This document shows, one piece after another, positions 26,863 through 34,500 of a stretch of DNA of 34,500 nucleotides. The first letter of the stretch is position 1. Every line of letters starts with the position of its first letter. Both the position numbers and the translations under genes were made by a program. A model generated the notes under the pieces. The model had not been told where the DNA came from, ran no database searches, and worked only from the letters and a program-made list of their open reading frames with translations. Source of the stretch: Mycoplasma sp. (lineage in GTDB: Bacteria > Bacillota_I > Bacilli_A > Mycoplasmatales > Metamycoplasmataceae); NCBI GenBank assembly GCA_024244685.1, contig JAAEOJ010000130.1, positions 1 to 34,500 of the forward strand. The letters are read 5' to 3'.

Positions 26863-26909
26863 TTTAACTTCCTTTTTATTATACTTATAATTCTAATACA
26901 ATTTTATTA

Positions 26910-27770
26910 TTATATTCTAAATATTTTTTTGTATAACCTAGTTTTATCATTAGAAAACATTATTATTAATAACGAAGAAGATATTATTAATAAAGCTATA
27001 CCAAATATAGAAACTACAGTTACCCATACATCAATATTATCAAAATTTAAAAAGAAATAAATAGCATTTCCTCAATAGCCCTCAATTGATGCTTTAACAC
27101 TTCATTTATCAAAAATATCAATATTAATATTATTACTTTGTAGAATTTTAATCCATTTATTGAAATCTTGAGCATTATCAAATTTATAATAAAAATTATA
27201 ATTTACAAGTGTCCTTGAAGAATAATAAACAATTATTGAAATTAACAATCAAATTAAAGGGTATATAAGAAACTTTCAAAATTCTAAATAATCAATAAAA
27301 ACTTCTTGTTGTTTTTTTGAAAAAATTTTAATGCTTCAAGCTGAAATCATAATAATAGGAACAATAGCATGTAAACCTATATTTACAATTAAATTAAATG
27401 CGTTATTAAATAAGTTGTTTTCTTGAAATAAAACACCTCAAAAAACAATTCCCGTAATAAAAATATTTAATAATGTAATTAATTCAAATAATAATGCATT
27501 TTTTTTCTTTTTTGGATCTATCAAATTAAAACCAGTTAAAAATAAATAAATAATAACCATGAAATTAGATTGTATAGTAAAATAAAACGGAAAAGTTCAA
27601 GCAACTGGGAATCAACTAATTTTAGGTAAATCATTTGGTATTTTAGATAATGGCTTTATAGGTTCTGGATTTTTAACAATAAAAATATTAATTATTGTAA
27701 CAATCATTATGATTAAGCTTATAGAACCTAATATTAAATTAATAAAATTTTTATTTTTAAAATATTTCAT
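26910..27770 (-). CDS. Integral membrane protein (about 6 TM), Pr6Pr-like
   Basis: Reading the - strand with UGA as Trp gives a 286-aa product that standard-code ORF finders break up. It begins MKYFKNKNFINLILGSISLI and has hydrophobic segments near residues 10-32, 58-80, 92-115, 125-145, 165-185 and 250-272. The 'FYFTIQSNFMVIIYLF' stretch around the second segment resembles the signature of the small bacterial 'Pr6Pr' membrane proteins; this is from memory and moderate. Function unknown. The basic C-terminus (NDKTRLYKKIFRI) suggests a cytoplasmic end. There is no ribosome-binding site, and a TATAAT sits six bases before the ATG, so the mRNA is probably leaderless. Confidence 0.8.
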
Positions 27771-27776
27771 ATTTAT

Positions 27777-27782
27777 ATTATA
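27777..27782 (-). promoter_or_regulatory. -10 box (TATAAT) for the six-TM protein, implying a leaderless mRNA
   Basis: TATAAT on the - strand is separated from the ATG (first base 27770) by only 6 bases, so transcription should start at or next to the A of ATG. There is no Shine-Dalgarno sequence to contradict this. It is back to back with the tex promoter. Confidence 0.55.
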
Positions 27783-27789
27783 AGATAAA

Positions 27790-27795
27790 TATAAT
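27790..27795 (+). promoter_or_regulatory. -10 box (TATAAT) for tex
   Basis: TATAAT ends 17 bases before the tex ATG at 27813, so the predicted 5' leader is only about 10 bases and has no Shine-Dalgarno sequence. The divergent -10 boxes are 7 bases apart, so the two promoters overlap and cannot both be occupied at once. Confidence 0.5.
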
Positions 27796-27812
27796 ATATA
27801 ATTAATTTAATT

Positions 27813-29936
27813 ATGAATATAATTAATAAAATAGCCACAAATTTAAATTTATCAAATGAGCAAGTTAATGTAGTTTTAAATATGCTTTCAGAAGGATCTA
27901 CTATACCATTTATAGCAAGGTATAGAAAAGAAGCTACAGGAAACTTAGACGAAAATCAAATTAAAGATATAGAAATATACTATTCAAAGCAGAAAACTTT
28001 TGAAGAAAGAAAAGAAGTTGTATTAAGATTGATAGATGAAAAAGAAATGTTGACAGAAACCGTTAAACTACAATTAGAAAAATGTAGTTCTTTAAAAGAA
28101 CTAGAAGATATTTATTCTCCATATAAAGAAAAGAAAAAAACAAAAGCAACAGAGGCTATAGCAAAGGGATTAGAACCTTTAGCTAAAATAATTCTATCTG
28201 CTAAAAAAAACATTAATATAGAATTAATGGCAAAAGAATATTTAAATGAAAAAGTAAAAAATATTCCCGATGTTTTAGATGGTGTTAAACATATTATTGC
28301 CGAGTATATTTCAAATAGAGTATATTTTAGAAAATGAATTAGAACTTTTTTATGAAAAAATGCATTAATTAAAACAAAAATAAAAAAAGAAGCAATAGAT
28401 GAAAAAGAAGTATATAAAAATTATTATGATTTTGAAAAAAAACTAAGTTATTTAAAAAACTATCAAGTGTTAGCAATTAATAGAGCTGAAAAATCAAAAA
28501 TTATAACAGTTTCATTTGATTACAAAGCTTCACAAATCATAGATTTTATAATTAAAAATATAAGCAAAAATAATAATTACATAATAAATCAACCAATAAT
28601 CAAAGAATCCGCTAAGGATAGCTTTAAAAGGTTAATTAAACCATCTTTAGAAAGAGAGATTCGTTCTGAGCTAACAGAAAAATCTTCAACAACATCAATT
28701 GAAATATTTGCAAACAATTTAGAACACCTATTATTAACGCCGGCCATTAAATCTAAAACGGTTCTCGGAATTGACCCTGGTTTTAGAACTGGTTGTAAAA
28801 CAGCTGTTATTAATGAACTAGGTACACCAAAATCTATTGGTGTAATATATTTATTTAAAGAAGAACAAGCTATGAAAACACTAGAAGAAATCTTTAATAA
28901 TTATAAAATAGATGTAATTGTTATTGGAAATGGAACTGCTTCAAGGGAAACAATGACATTTGTAAATAAAACTTTGCAAAAAAATAAATTAAATATACCT
29001 TTTACAATAATTTCTGAAGCTGGTGCCTCAGTATACTCAGCTTCAAAAGTTGCTCAAAAAGAATTTCCTAATTTACAAGTAGAACAAAGATCTGCAATAT
29101 CAATTGCAAGACGTTATCAAGATAATTTAAATGAATTAGTCAAGGTCGAACCTAAAGCTATTGGTGTAGGACAATATCAACATGATGTAAATCAAAAAGA
29201 ACTAGAAAATAAACTAGCATTTATTGTTGAAAAAATTGTTAATCAAGTTGGGGTTGATATTAATACTGCAAGTTTAGAATTATTAAAATATGTTTCAGGA
29301 CTTTCACCAAAAGTAGCTAAAAGTATAATTGATTATCGTAAAGAAAAAGGTGTATTTAAAAACCGAAAAGAAATTAAGGAAGTAAAAGGGCTTGGTTCAA
29401 AAACTTATGAACAATCTATAGGTTTTTTGAGAATTATAGATGGAGATAATAAATTAGATACAACTCCAATTCACCCCGAGTCTTATAAAATTGCTAAACA
29501 AATTTTAAAAGATAATAAAATTAATTTAGATGTTATTGGTAAAGCTTCAGAATTAAAGGAGTTAGATATTAATGAATTAGCAAAAAAATACGATTCAGAT
29601 AAATATACTATTTCAGAAATAATAGAAGGAATATCACAACCACAAAGAGATATACGTGATTCTTATAATGCTCCAATATTAAAAACAGAAATACTTTCTA
29701 TAGATAATATTTCTGTTGGTCAAATTATGGAAGGTAGGGTTCAAAACGTTACTGAGTTTGGAGCTTTTGTTGATTTAGGAATAAAAGAAGCTGGATTAAT
29801 ACACAAGTCTAATATGTCTGATAAATATGTAAAAAATCCTTTAGATATTATTTCGGTTGGAAAAATAGTCAAGATAGAAATTATAGATCTTGATAAAAAT
29901 AGAAAGAGAATAGGACTTAAACTATTAGAAGATTAA
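27813..29936 (+). CDS. tex: Tex-family S1-domain RNA-binding protein
   Basis: The 707-aa product matches Tex in length and domain order. The N-terminal Tex domain has the hallmark GSTIPFIARYRKEATG (about residues 28-43) and LEDIYSPYKEKKKT. A YqgF/RNase H-like domain starts VLGIDPGFRTGCKTAV near 317. Helix-hairpin-helix motifs lie near 480-545 (DINTASLELL, KGVFKNRKEIKEVKGLG). An S1 domain runs from about 636 to the end (VTEFGAFVDLGIKEAGLIH). Known of the family: it binds nucleic acid and is linked to transcription or RNA turnover; the exact role in mycoplasmas is unsettled. Internal Trp codons are UGA. It is a single-gene unit with its own promoter and terminator. Confidence 0.96.
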
Positions 29937-30004
29937 TAATACTTAAATTATTTTTATAATTGATTTAGCAATTATAAAGACTATAATTCAAAGTATTATT
30001 TTTT
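29935..30004 (+). terminator. Two-stem intrinsic terminator of tex
   Basis: AATAATACTT (29935-29944) pairs perfectly with AAGTATTATT (29991-30000), followed by four more T's. Inside the enclosed region, TATAATTG (29955-29962) pairs with CAATTATA (29969-29976) around a 6-base loop. The outer stem begins within the tex stop codon. The pairing is entirely or mostly A-U, so strength is uncertain. Confidence 0.55.
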
Positions 30005-30075
30005 AAATTATTAAAGAAATATCATTTAAAAATAAAGGTAATTTTGTAAAATATAATTTTATTCAAACTTCAAAT

Positions 30076-30105
30076 AAAAAGAAAGTCTTTTAAATAACTT
30101 TCTTT
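30076..30105 (-). terminator. Intrinsic terminator overlapping the end of the thioredoxin gene
   Basis: On the - strand AAAGAAAGT pairs with ACTTTCTTT around a 10-base loop that holds the gene's TAA stop, and a T-rich stretch follows. It closes the ftsK-trx transcript. Confidence 0.65.
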
Positions 30106-30407
30106 AATCATCCCTCCATAACTTGAATCGGATTATATTCTACACCTCTAATTATTTCTTTACCATTTTCAAACAATATAAATGTGGGTACTCTTAGAAT
30201 ATTATATATACCCTTTTTTCTAAATACTCCCGAGTTCTCAGCATTAACGCTAAAAAAGCTAACTTTTTCTTTATATTTTTCTGATAATTCTTTATAAACT
30301 GGCTCCATCATTTTGCAATCTCCACATCATTCAGTATAAAAATCAACCATAACAATTCCTTCTTTATTTTTCTTTTCAAATTCCTTTAATGTTAAATCTT
30401 TAATCAT
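30090..30407 (-). CDS. trxA: Thioredoxin (CGDC active site)
   Basis: The start is the ATG at 30407, with AAGGAGAT 5-6 bases upstream; the window's conserved Trp before the active site is UGA. The 105-aa product has the thioredoxin fold order: strand MVDFYTEW, active site W-C-G-D-C-K (Cys28 and Cys31), and the cis-Pro loop RVPTFILFENGKEI. Canonical thioredoxin has CGPC; Asp in place of Pro is expected to change redox potential and reactivity. In the cell it would reduce disulfides, normally recycled by TrxB, which is not in the window. It lies 9 bases after ftsK, whose stop codon overlaps its ribosome-binding site, so the two are co-transcribed. Confidence 0.93.
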
Positions 30408-30416
30408 AATATCTCC

Positions 30417-32384
30417 TTATATTTCAATTTCTTTTTCATCTTTAAAATTATTAAATAAATTGTTTCTTTTAGGTTTTATAAAGTTTTCAACTTTATTTAT
30501 AACTAATTGCATCTCTTTATTAGAAATAATTGCAGCTTGACATCTTTTTAATCCCTTTCCATATAAAGAAATTAACATATCTCCATTATCACTTAATTTT
30601 TCTGCTCCTTCTGAGTCTAAAATTATTTTTGATTCAATAGCCGAAGGTACTGAAAGACATATTTTTGAAGTTAAGTTATTCTTAATAGTTTCTGTAATAA
30701 CATTTGTAGAAAGTTTTTTTGTAGCTATAATTAAATGAATTCCAACTATATGAGATTTTTGTGTAATTCTTTGAATTGAAGCTTCAACCATTTGTTTTGT
30801 ATCTTTCATTAAATCAGACATTTCATTTATAATTACAACTATATAAGGTCATTTTTTTGTCGGGTTTTTTAAATTATATTCTTCAAAATTTTTGACATTT
30901 ATATTTGAAATTTTTTGAAAACGCTTTTCCATCTCATAAGTTATTGCCTCAAGAGCTTGAGCTGCTTTGATAGAATCTTTTATAACAGGGACTCATAAAT
31001 GCGGAGTATTATTATAAGGTATAAAATCAACCATATTTGAATCTATTAATATTAAAGAAATATTTTCTGGGTCTTTCATTAATAATGAAATAATAATATT
31101 TTTTATTACAATTGATTTACCAGATTTATCTTGACCACCAATTAATAAGTGAGGTGTCTTATTTAAGAACAAAATCAACGGTTTACCTGTAACTGTCTCA
31201 CCAATAACTACAGATAAAACATCTTTATTATATTTTTTATCTAATTCATCATAAATTGATTTAAAAGGAACTATTTGTGGATTAGAGTTTGGAACTTCTA
31301 TACCAATTGCTGATTGACTAGGTAAAGGTAGATCTATTCTTATATTCGGAACATTTAAAGAGGTTTTAATATTTGATTCTAATTGTATAAATTTTTTAAA
31401 ATTAATCCCTGGACCAGAAGCAATTATATATTTTGTTAAAGCAGAACCAACAATCGTTTTATATACAAAAGCATTAATTTTAAATGATTTAAATAATTCG
31501 TTTAATTTATCTTGATTTTTATTTATCCCTTCTTTCAATTGATCCATACTTTCATTTTTAGGTATAGAAAATACTTCGGTAGACCTAATTTTCTTATAAG
31601 CTTCTTCTGGATCGGAGAAAGGATCTTCAAAAGGCATAATAAGATTTTTGTTTTCTTCCTGTATTTCAAGATCATCTTCAATATCTGCTGCATAACCTTT
31701 ATCTGCTATAAAATTATTTAAATTATCTTTTTTAGATTTGTCAGCTTTTATTTCCAATTTTCTTTTAGCAATTATATTTTTAAATAAACCAATAAATGAA
31801 CCTGTTAATATTAATGAAATTGATGATGCTAAAGCAAATATTCCTAATATACCTGATCCAATAGGAGTTAAAGCTGTAGTTGTTATTGATCAAATAAATG
31901 AACCAACAATCCCACCTCAACATTCATATTCGCTTGGAAATCAAGTAGCCGTTTTATTTTTTGAAAATGTTTTAAATCAATCTTTAAAAGAAACTTCTCA
32001 AGGTTCAGAACCAATTAATCCTGGTTTAACAATATTAGTTCTAGTTGATGCTCATCCTCAAGCTTGCGCTATTAACATTGCAGATAATAGAATTATCCAA
32101 TAAGTTAAGAGATTTATTTTTAATCATTTGGGTAATTTTAATTTTTCTGGAAATATCATTTTTATACTAATTCAAGAAAAGAAAGCATAAACAGCAGGAC
32201 TAAATGCGCCAAAAAACATACCAATAGAATATCTAGGAATAGAAGAAAGAAGTTTAACCTCTGGAACACTAAAAATAAACATTAATAAAGAAACTATTAA
32301 TATAAATGTACCTATTATTTTTTTGTCTTTTAAAATCTTATAACTTTCATGTGAATTTAAATTACTAACACTATTATTTTTCAT
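30417..32384 (-). CDS. ftsK: Divergent FtsK/SpoIIIE-like DNA translocase ATPase
   Basis: The 655-aa product has about four TM segments in the first 220 residues (near 24-42, 53-75, 95-118 and 165-215), then a charged linker, then an FtsK motor domain. Motor landmarks are the P-loop IGGQDKSGKS, an ILIDSNMVDF stretch where FtsK has LIDPK, IVVIINEMSDLM where FtsK has the Walker B VDELADLM, AAKKLS-like IATKKLSTNVIT for ATQRPS, and SEGAEKLSDNGDML for GGAEKLLGMGDML. The motor ends near residue 630 with only a short charged tail, so the DNA-reading gamma winged-helix domain is absent. Known role of the family: pumping DNA at the division septum. Changes at core motifs raise doubt about full activity. 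There is no ribosome-binding site, and a TATAAT lies 10 bases before the ATG. Confidence 0.88.
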
Positions 32385-32394
32385 ACTTATTTAA

Positions 32395-32400
32395 ATTATA
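32395..32400 (-). promoter_or_regulatory. -10 box (TATAAT) for ftsK-trx, near-leaderless start
   Basis: TATAAT on the - strand ends 10 bases before the ftsK ATG (first base 32384). Transcription would start about 3-5 bases upstream of the codon, leaving no room for a Shine-Dalgarno site; none is present. The 63-base gap to the RNase J gene is otherwise A-rich (on the + strand), with only a weak hairpin near 32425-32445. Confidence 0.45.
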
Positions 32401-32447
32401 AAACATAAAAAAAAAATAAAACATAAAAAAGACTTAATTAGTTTCTT

Positions 32448-34091
32448 TTAAACTTCATAAAATGTAACAATAACCATTGGTTCTTTATTTATTGTTTTAA
32501 ATAAAGCTTTTTTAACTCTATTTCTTATTCTATTTTGAGCTATTCTGTAATCTCTAGGTTTCATTTCTTTTACTGTTTGTATTATTTTTGACTTAATTAA
32601 ATCATCATAATTTATATCTGTTTTAGGAATCATAATACCAGTAGTCTTAATATGAGGCATTCCAATCATTTTTTTAGTTTTATAGGACATAATTATTGCA
32701 ACTGTTATAACGCCATCACGAGCAAGTTCTTCTTTTTCTGCTATAACACCATAAGATAAATCACCTACTCCAAATCCACCAATTAATGTATCTCCAACTT
32801 CTTTTATTTTTCCATTTGTAGAAGCTAACTTACCATTTTCTCAAAACATAACCATACCATTTTTTTGAATTTGAACTCTACCTTTTACCATTATTTTTTC
32901 CATATTTCTTTTTGCTGAATCCATATATCTATAATAACCAATAATAGGAAGAACATTTCTAGGTTCCAATACTTCAATTGTTTTAATTATATCTTCCTTG
33001 GATGGACTCGCTAAATAATAGTCTTGTTCATTAACATCATATATTCTAGTTAATTGCCTAGAAATAAGATCTAATGTTTTAGCTGCTGTTTTTTCTAATC
33101 CATTAATAGGAGGAGCTATCATAATAACAGTATCATCAGATTTAAATTTTAAAAATACATCATTTCCTTCTGTAATCCTAATAAATCTTTGATATAACCT
33201 TTCGCCTGTACCTGTAATAAGAATTACCGCATTATTTATTGACTTGATTTTTTTATAATCATCAATTTTAGGTAATTTCATTTCGGGATGTAATTTTTTA
33301 TACATTTCTAATAATAAAGCGTATGCTCTACCATATGGAACAACAGGTCTTCCTGTTTCAATTGCAAGATCCAGTATTTGTTGTAGCGTAAACATTTCTT
33401 CATCATAAGCACCAACAATAATTCTTTTATTATCAGGTGTTTCTAAAAAAGTTTTTTTAATAACTGGCTTTACAGATACTTTATCAGCAGCATAACCAAC
33501 ATATGAAGCTCTACTTGTTTCTAACATTAGCAATAAGATACCTTTTTTTGATGTTTTACTTTTAATTTCCTCAAGATCTGTTTTACCATATGCTTTTAAA
33601 TCAGCAAGAACATAATTAGCTAAATATACAATTGAACCATCTTCAGTTTGAAAATCCAACCCAATTGTTCCAGGTATTGAATGAGCTAAAGGTATTTTTT
33701 TTACTTTAACACCTTCAAAAGTTTCTGAATCTTTAAGAATAACTATTTTATAATCTGAGTGACCTATTTTATATTTTGATATTCTTTCTTTTATAATTGC
33801 CACTGTAAATTCTGTTGCATAAATAGTTAAACCTTTTATTGAAATTAACAACCATGGTAAAGCTGCAAATGATTCATCATGACCATGTGTTATAAAAATT
33901 CCTTGAACTTTATTTATATTTTTCTTTATATATTCAAATGAAGGTATTATTGTGTCAACTCCCAACTTAGATGTAATCGGACTTTTAGTTCCAGCATCAA
34001 TAACGAATATTTTTTCATCTACTTCAATAACATAAGAATTCTTACCATTTTCATCTTGTCCACCTAAAGCAAATACATTTATTTTAGCCAT
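32448..34091 (-). CDS. RNase J-family (beta-CASP metallo-beta-lactamase) protein, metal site degenerate
   Basis: The 547-aa product has RNase J length and layout: beta-lactamase part, beta-CASP insert with GAYDEEMFTLQQILDLA, and the usual C-terminal domain ending VKKALFKT..MVIVTFYEV. The start is ATG 34091 after a strong AAGGAGG. Many ligands for the two zinc ions are lost. The HxHxDH motif reads H69-G-H71-D-E73-S74. The TGDFxxD region reads LANYVLA (Asp to Asn159). The SGH motif reads S-P-S, and P-V-H-G-E reads PIIGY. His137 of the AHSIPG motif remains. Mycoplasmas normally carry two paralogues (rnjA and rnjB), and in Bacillus RNase J2 is the much less active partner of J1. I therefore read this as a catalytically weak or dead J2/RnjB-like partner. 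The active paralogue is not in the window. Confidence 0.92.
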
Positions 34092-34127
34092 AAAGGCCTC
34101 CTTTTTTATAATACTATTAATTTTTAA

Positions 34128-34154
34128 CTTAACCGCTATAAAAGTTAGGTTAAG
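34128..34154 (-). other. Inverted repeat in the RNase J leader
   Basis: CTTAACC (34128-34134) and GGTTAAG (34148-34154) form a perfect 7-bp stem with a 13-base loop. It lies between the predicted promoter (34196-34201) and the ribosome-binding site near 34095-34102, so it is in the 5' untranslated RNA. Related TTAACTTAA words occur at about 34216-34225 upstream of the -10 box. It lacks a following T-run, so it is not an obvious terminator. Confidence 0.5.
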
Positions 34155-34195
34155 AAGAATTAAATAAAAATTATTTCATTTATTTATTTATTTTA

Positions 34196-34201
34196 ATTAT
34201 A
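34196..34201 (-). promoter_or_regulatory. Extended -10 box (TGCTATAAT) for the RNase J gene
   Basis: TATAAT on the - strand is preceded by TGC, giving an extended -10. The predicted transcript would begin about 34188 and carry a leader of nearly 100 bases, the only long leader predicted in the right part of the window. No good -35 box is visible. Confidence 0.55.
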
Positions 34202-34254
34202 GCATGAAAAAAAATACTTAACTTAAATCAAAAGATATATAAAATATAAAAATA

Positions 34255-34281
34255 AAAAACTAGTATTATTAACTAGTTTTT
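34255..34281 (-). terminator. Intrinsic terminator after the GH18-like gene
   Basis: AAACTAGT and ACTAGTTT form a stem of 7-10 bp (A/U pairs extend it) with a 7-base loop. On the - strand it is followed by T-rich sequence. It lies about 55 bases after the stop of the partial gene at 34337. It is symmetrical enough to work on both strands. Confidence 0.65.
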
Positions 34282-34336
34282 ATCAATTTCATATTTCATT
34301 CTTTAACTAAATTCATTATTTATTGAAGTTGAATTA

Positions 34337-34500
34337 TTAAAAATCTCATTCTTTATCTTCAACAACTTTCATTGCATTAGCAAATGCAAATGAACTAGTT
34401 CCAATATGTGTATTTAAAGCAGGGTCACCACCATTTTCATCACGTGTTATTGATCACATAGATAAGGTACCTAAATGAACTTTAACAGCCCATTCAGCTA
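34337..34500 (-). CDS. C-terminal fragment of a glycoside hydrolase family 18 (chitinase-like) protein, cut by window edge
   Basis: The last 54 codons of a gene that begins beyond the window. The fragment has AEWAVKVHLGTLSMWSITRD, then a Gly- and Asn-containing loop, and ends FAFANAMKVVEDKEWDF before TAA at 34337-34339. The 'LSMWS-x-x-RD' stretch followed by a final 'F..' helix is typical of the last barrel strand of GH18 chitinase-like enzymes. The call rests on one motif from memory; the catalytic DxxDxDxE motif would be outside the window. It uses both TGG and UGA for Trp. Confidence 0.5.

Noticed and set aside
32420..32446. An intrinsic terminator between the RNase J and ftsK genes.
   Set aside because: The best - strand pairing I can make is only about 3-4 bp before the T-run, too weak to call.

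Overview
The window is mollicute (Mycoplasma-type) DNA. It is strongly A+T-rich. UGA must be read as tryptophan: nearly every conserved Trp is TGA and every long gene is open only under translation table 4. Familiar mycoplasma housekeeping genes fill the right-hand part. I cannot name the species.

Left and centre (1-26001, all + strand): a closely spaced gene train of nine. It begins with the 3' part of a giant gene (at least 4,370 codons, no in-frame stop, no cysteine) for a repetitive, apparently exported protein anchored by a C-terminal membrane segment. Next comes a 634-aa repeat protein with no visible signal peptide. Then follow seven genes with the layout of the mycoplasma 'F1-like' ATPase clusters (type 2/type 3, relatives of the Mycoplasma mobile gliding ATPase): a roughly 12-TM protein, a 323-aa soluble protein, a gamma-like subunit, a small epsilon-like protein, a 1,236-aa protein with one N-terminal and two C-terminal TM segments, an alpha-like subunit and a beta-like subunit. 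Canonical Fo genes (a, c, b) and delta are absent. A hairpin/T-run terminator follows beta. My reading is that an F1-type rotary ATPase is coupled to a non-Fo membrane module, and that the two upstream repeat proteins may be its partners or cargo. That last link rests on gene order only.

Right part (26044-34500): convergent and divergent housekeeping genes. On the - strand are an alpha/beta hydrolase and a six-TM membrane protein. On the + strand is the Tex-family RNA-binding protein. On the - strand follow thioredoxin, an FtsK/SpoIIIE-like ATPase and an RNase J-family protein, then the C-terminal end of a GH18-like protein cut by the window edge. Several of these are degenerate at normally invariant positions: RNase J has lost most metal ligands, FtsK has altered core motifs and no gamma domain, and thioredoxin has CGDC. 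Several promoters place TATAAT so close to the start codon that leaderless or nearly leaderless mRNAs are expected.

No rRNA, tRNA, insertion sequence or CRISPR array was seen. No non-coding stretch exceeds 300 bases; the largest gap is 34092-34336.
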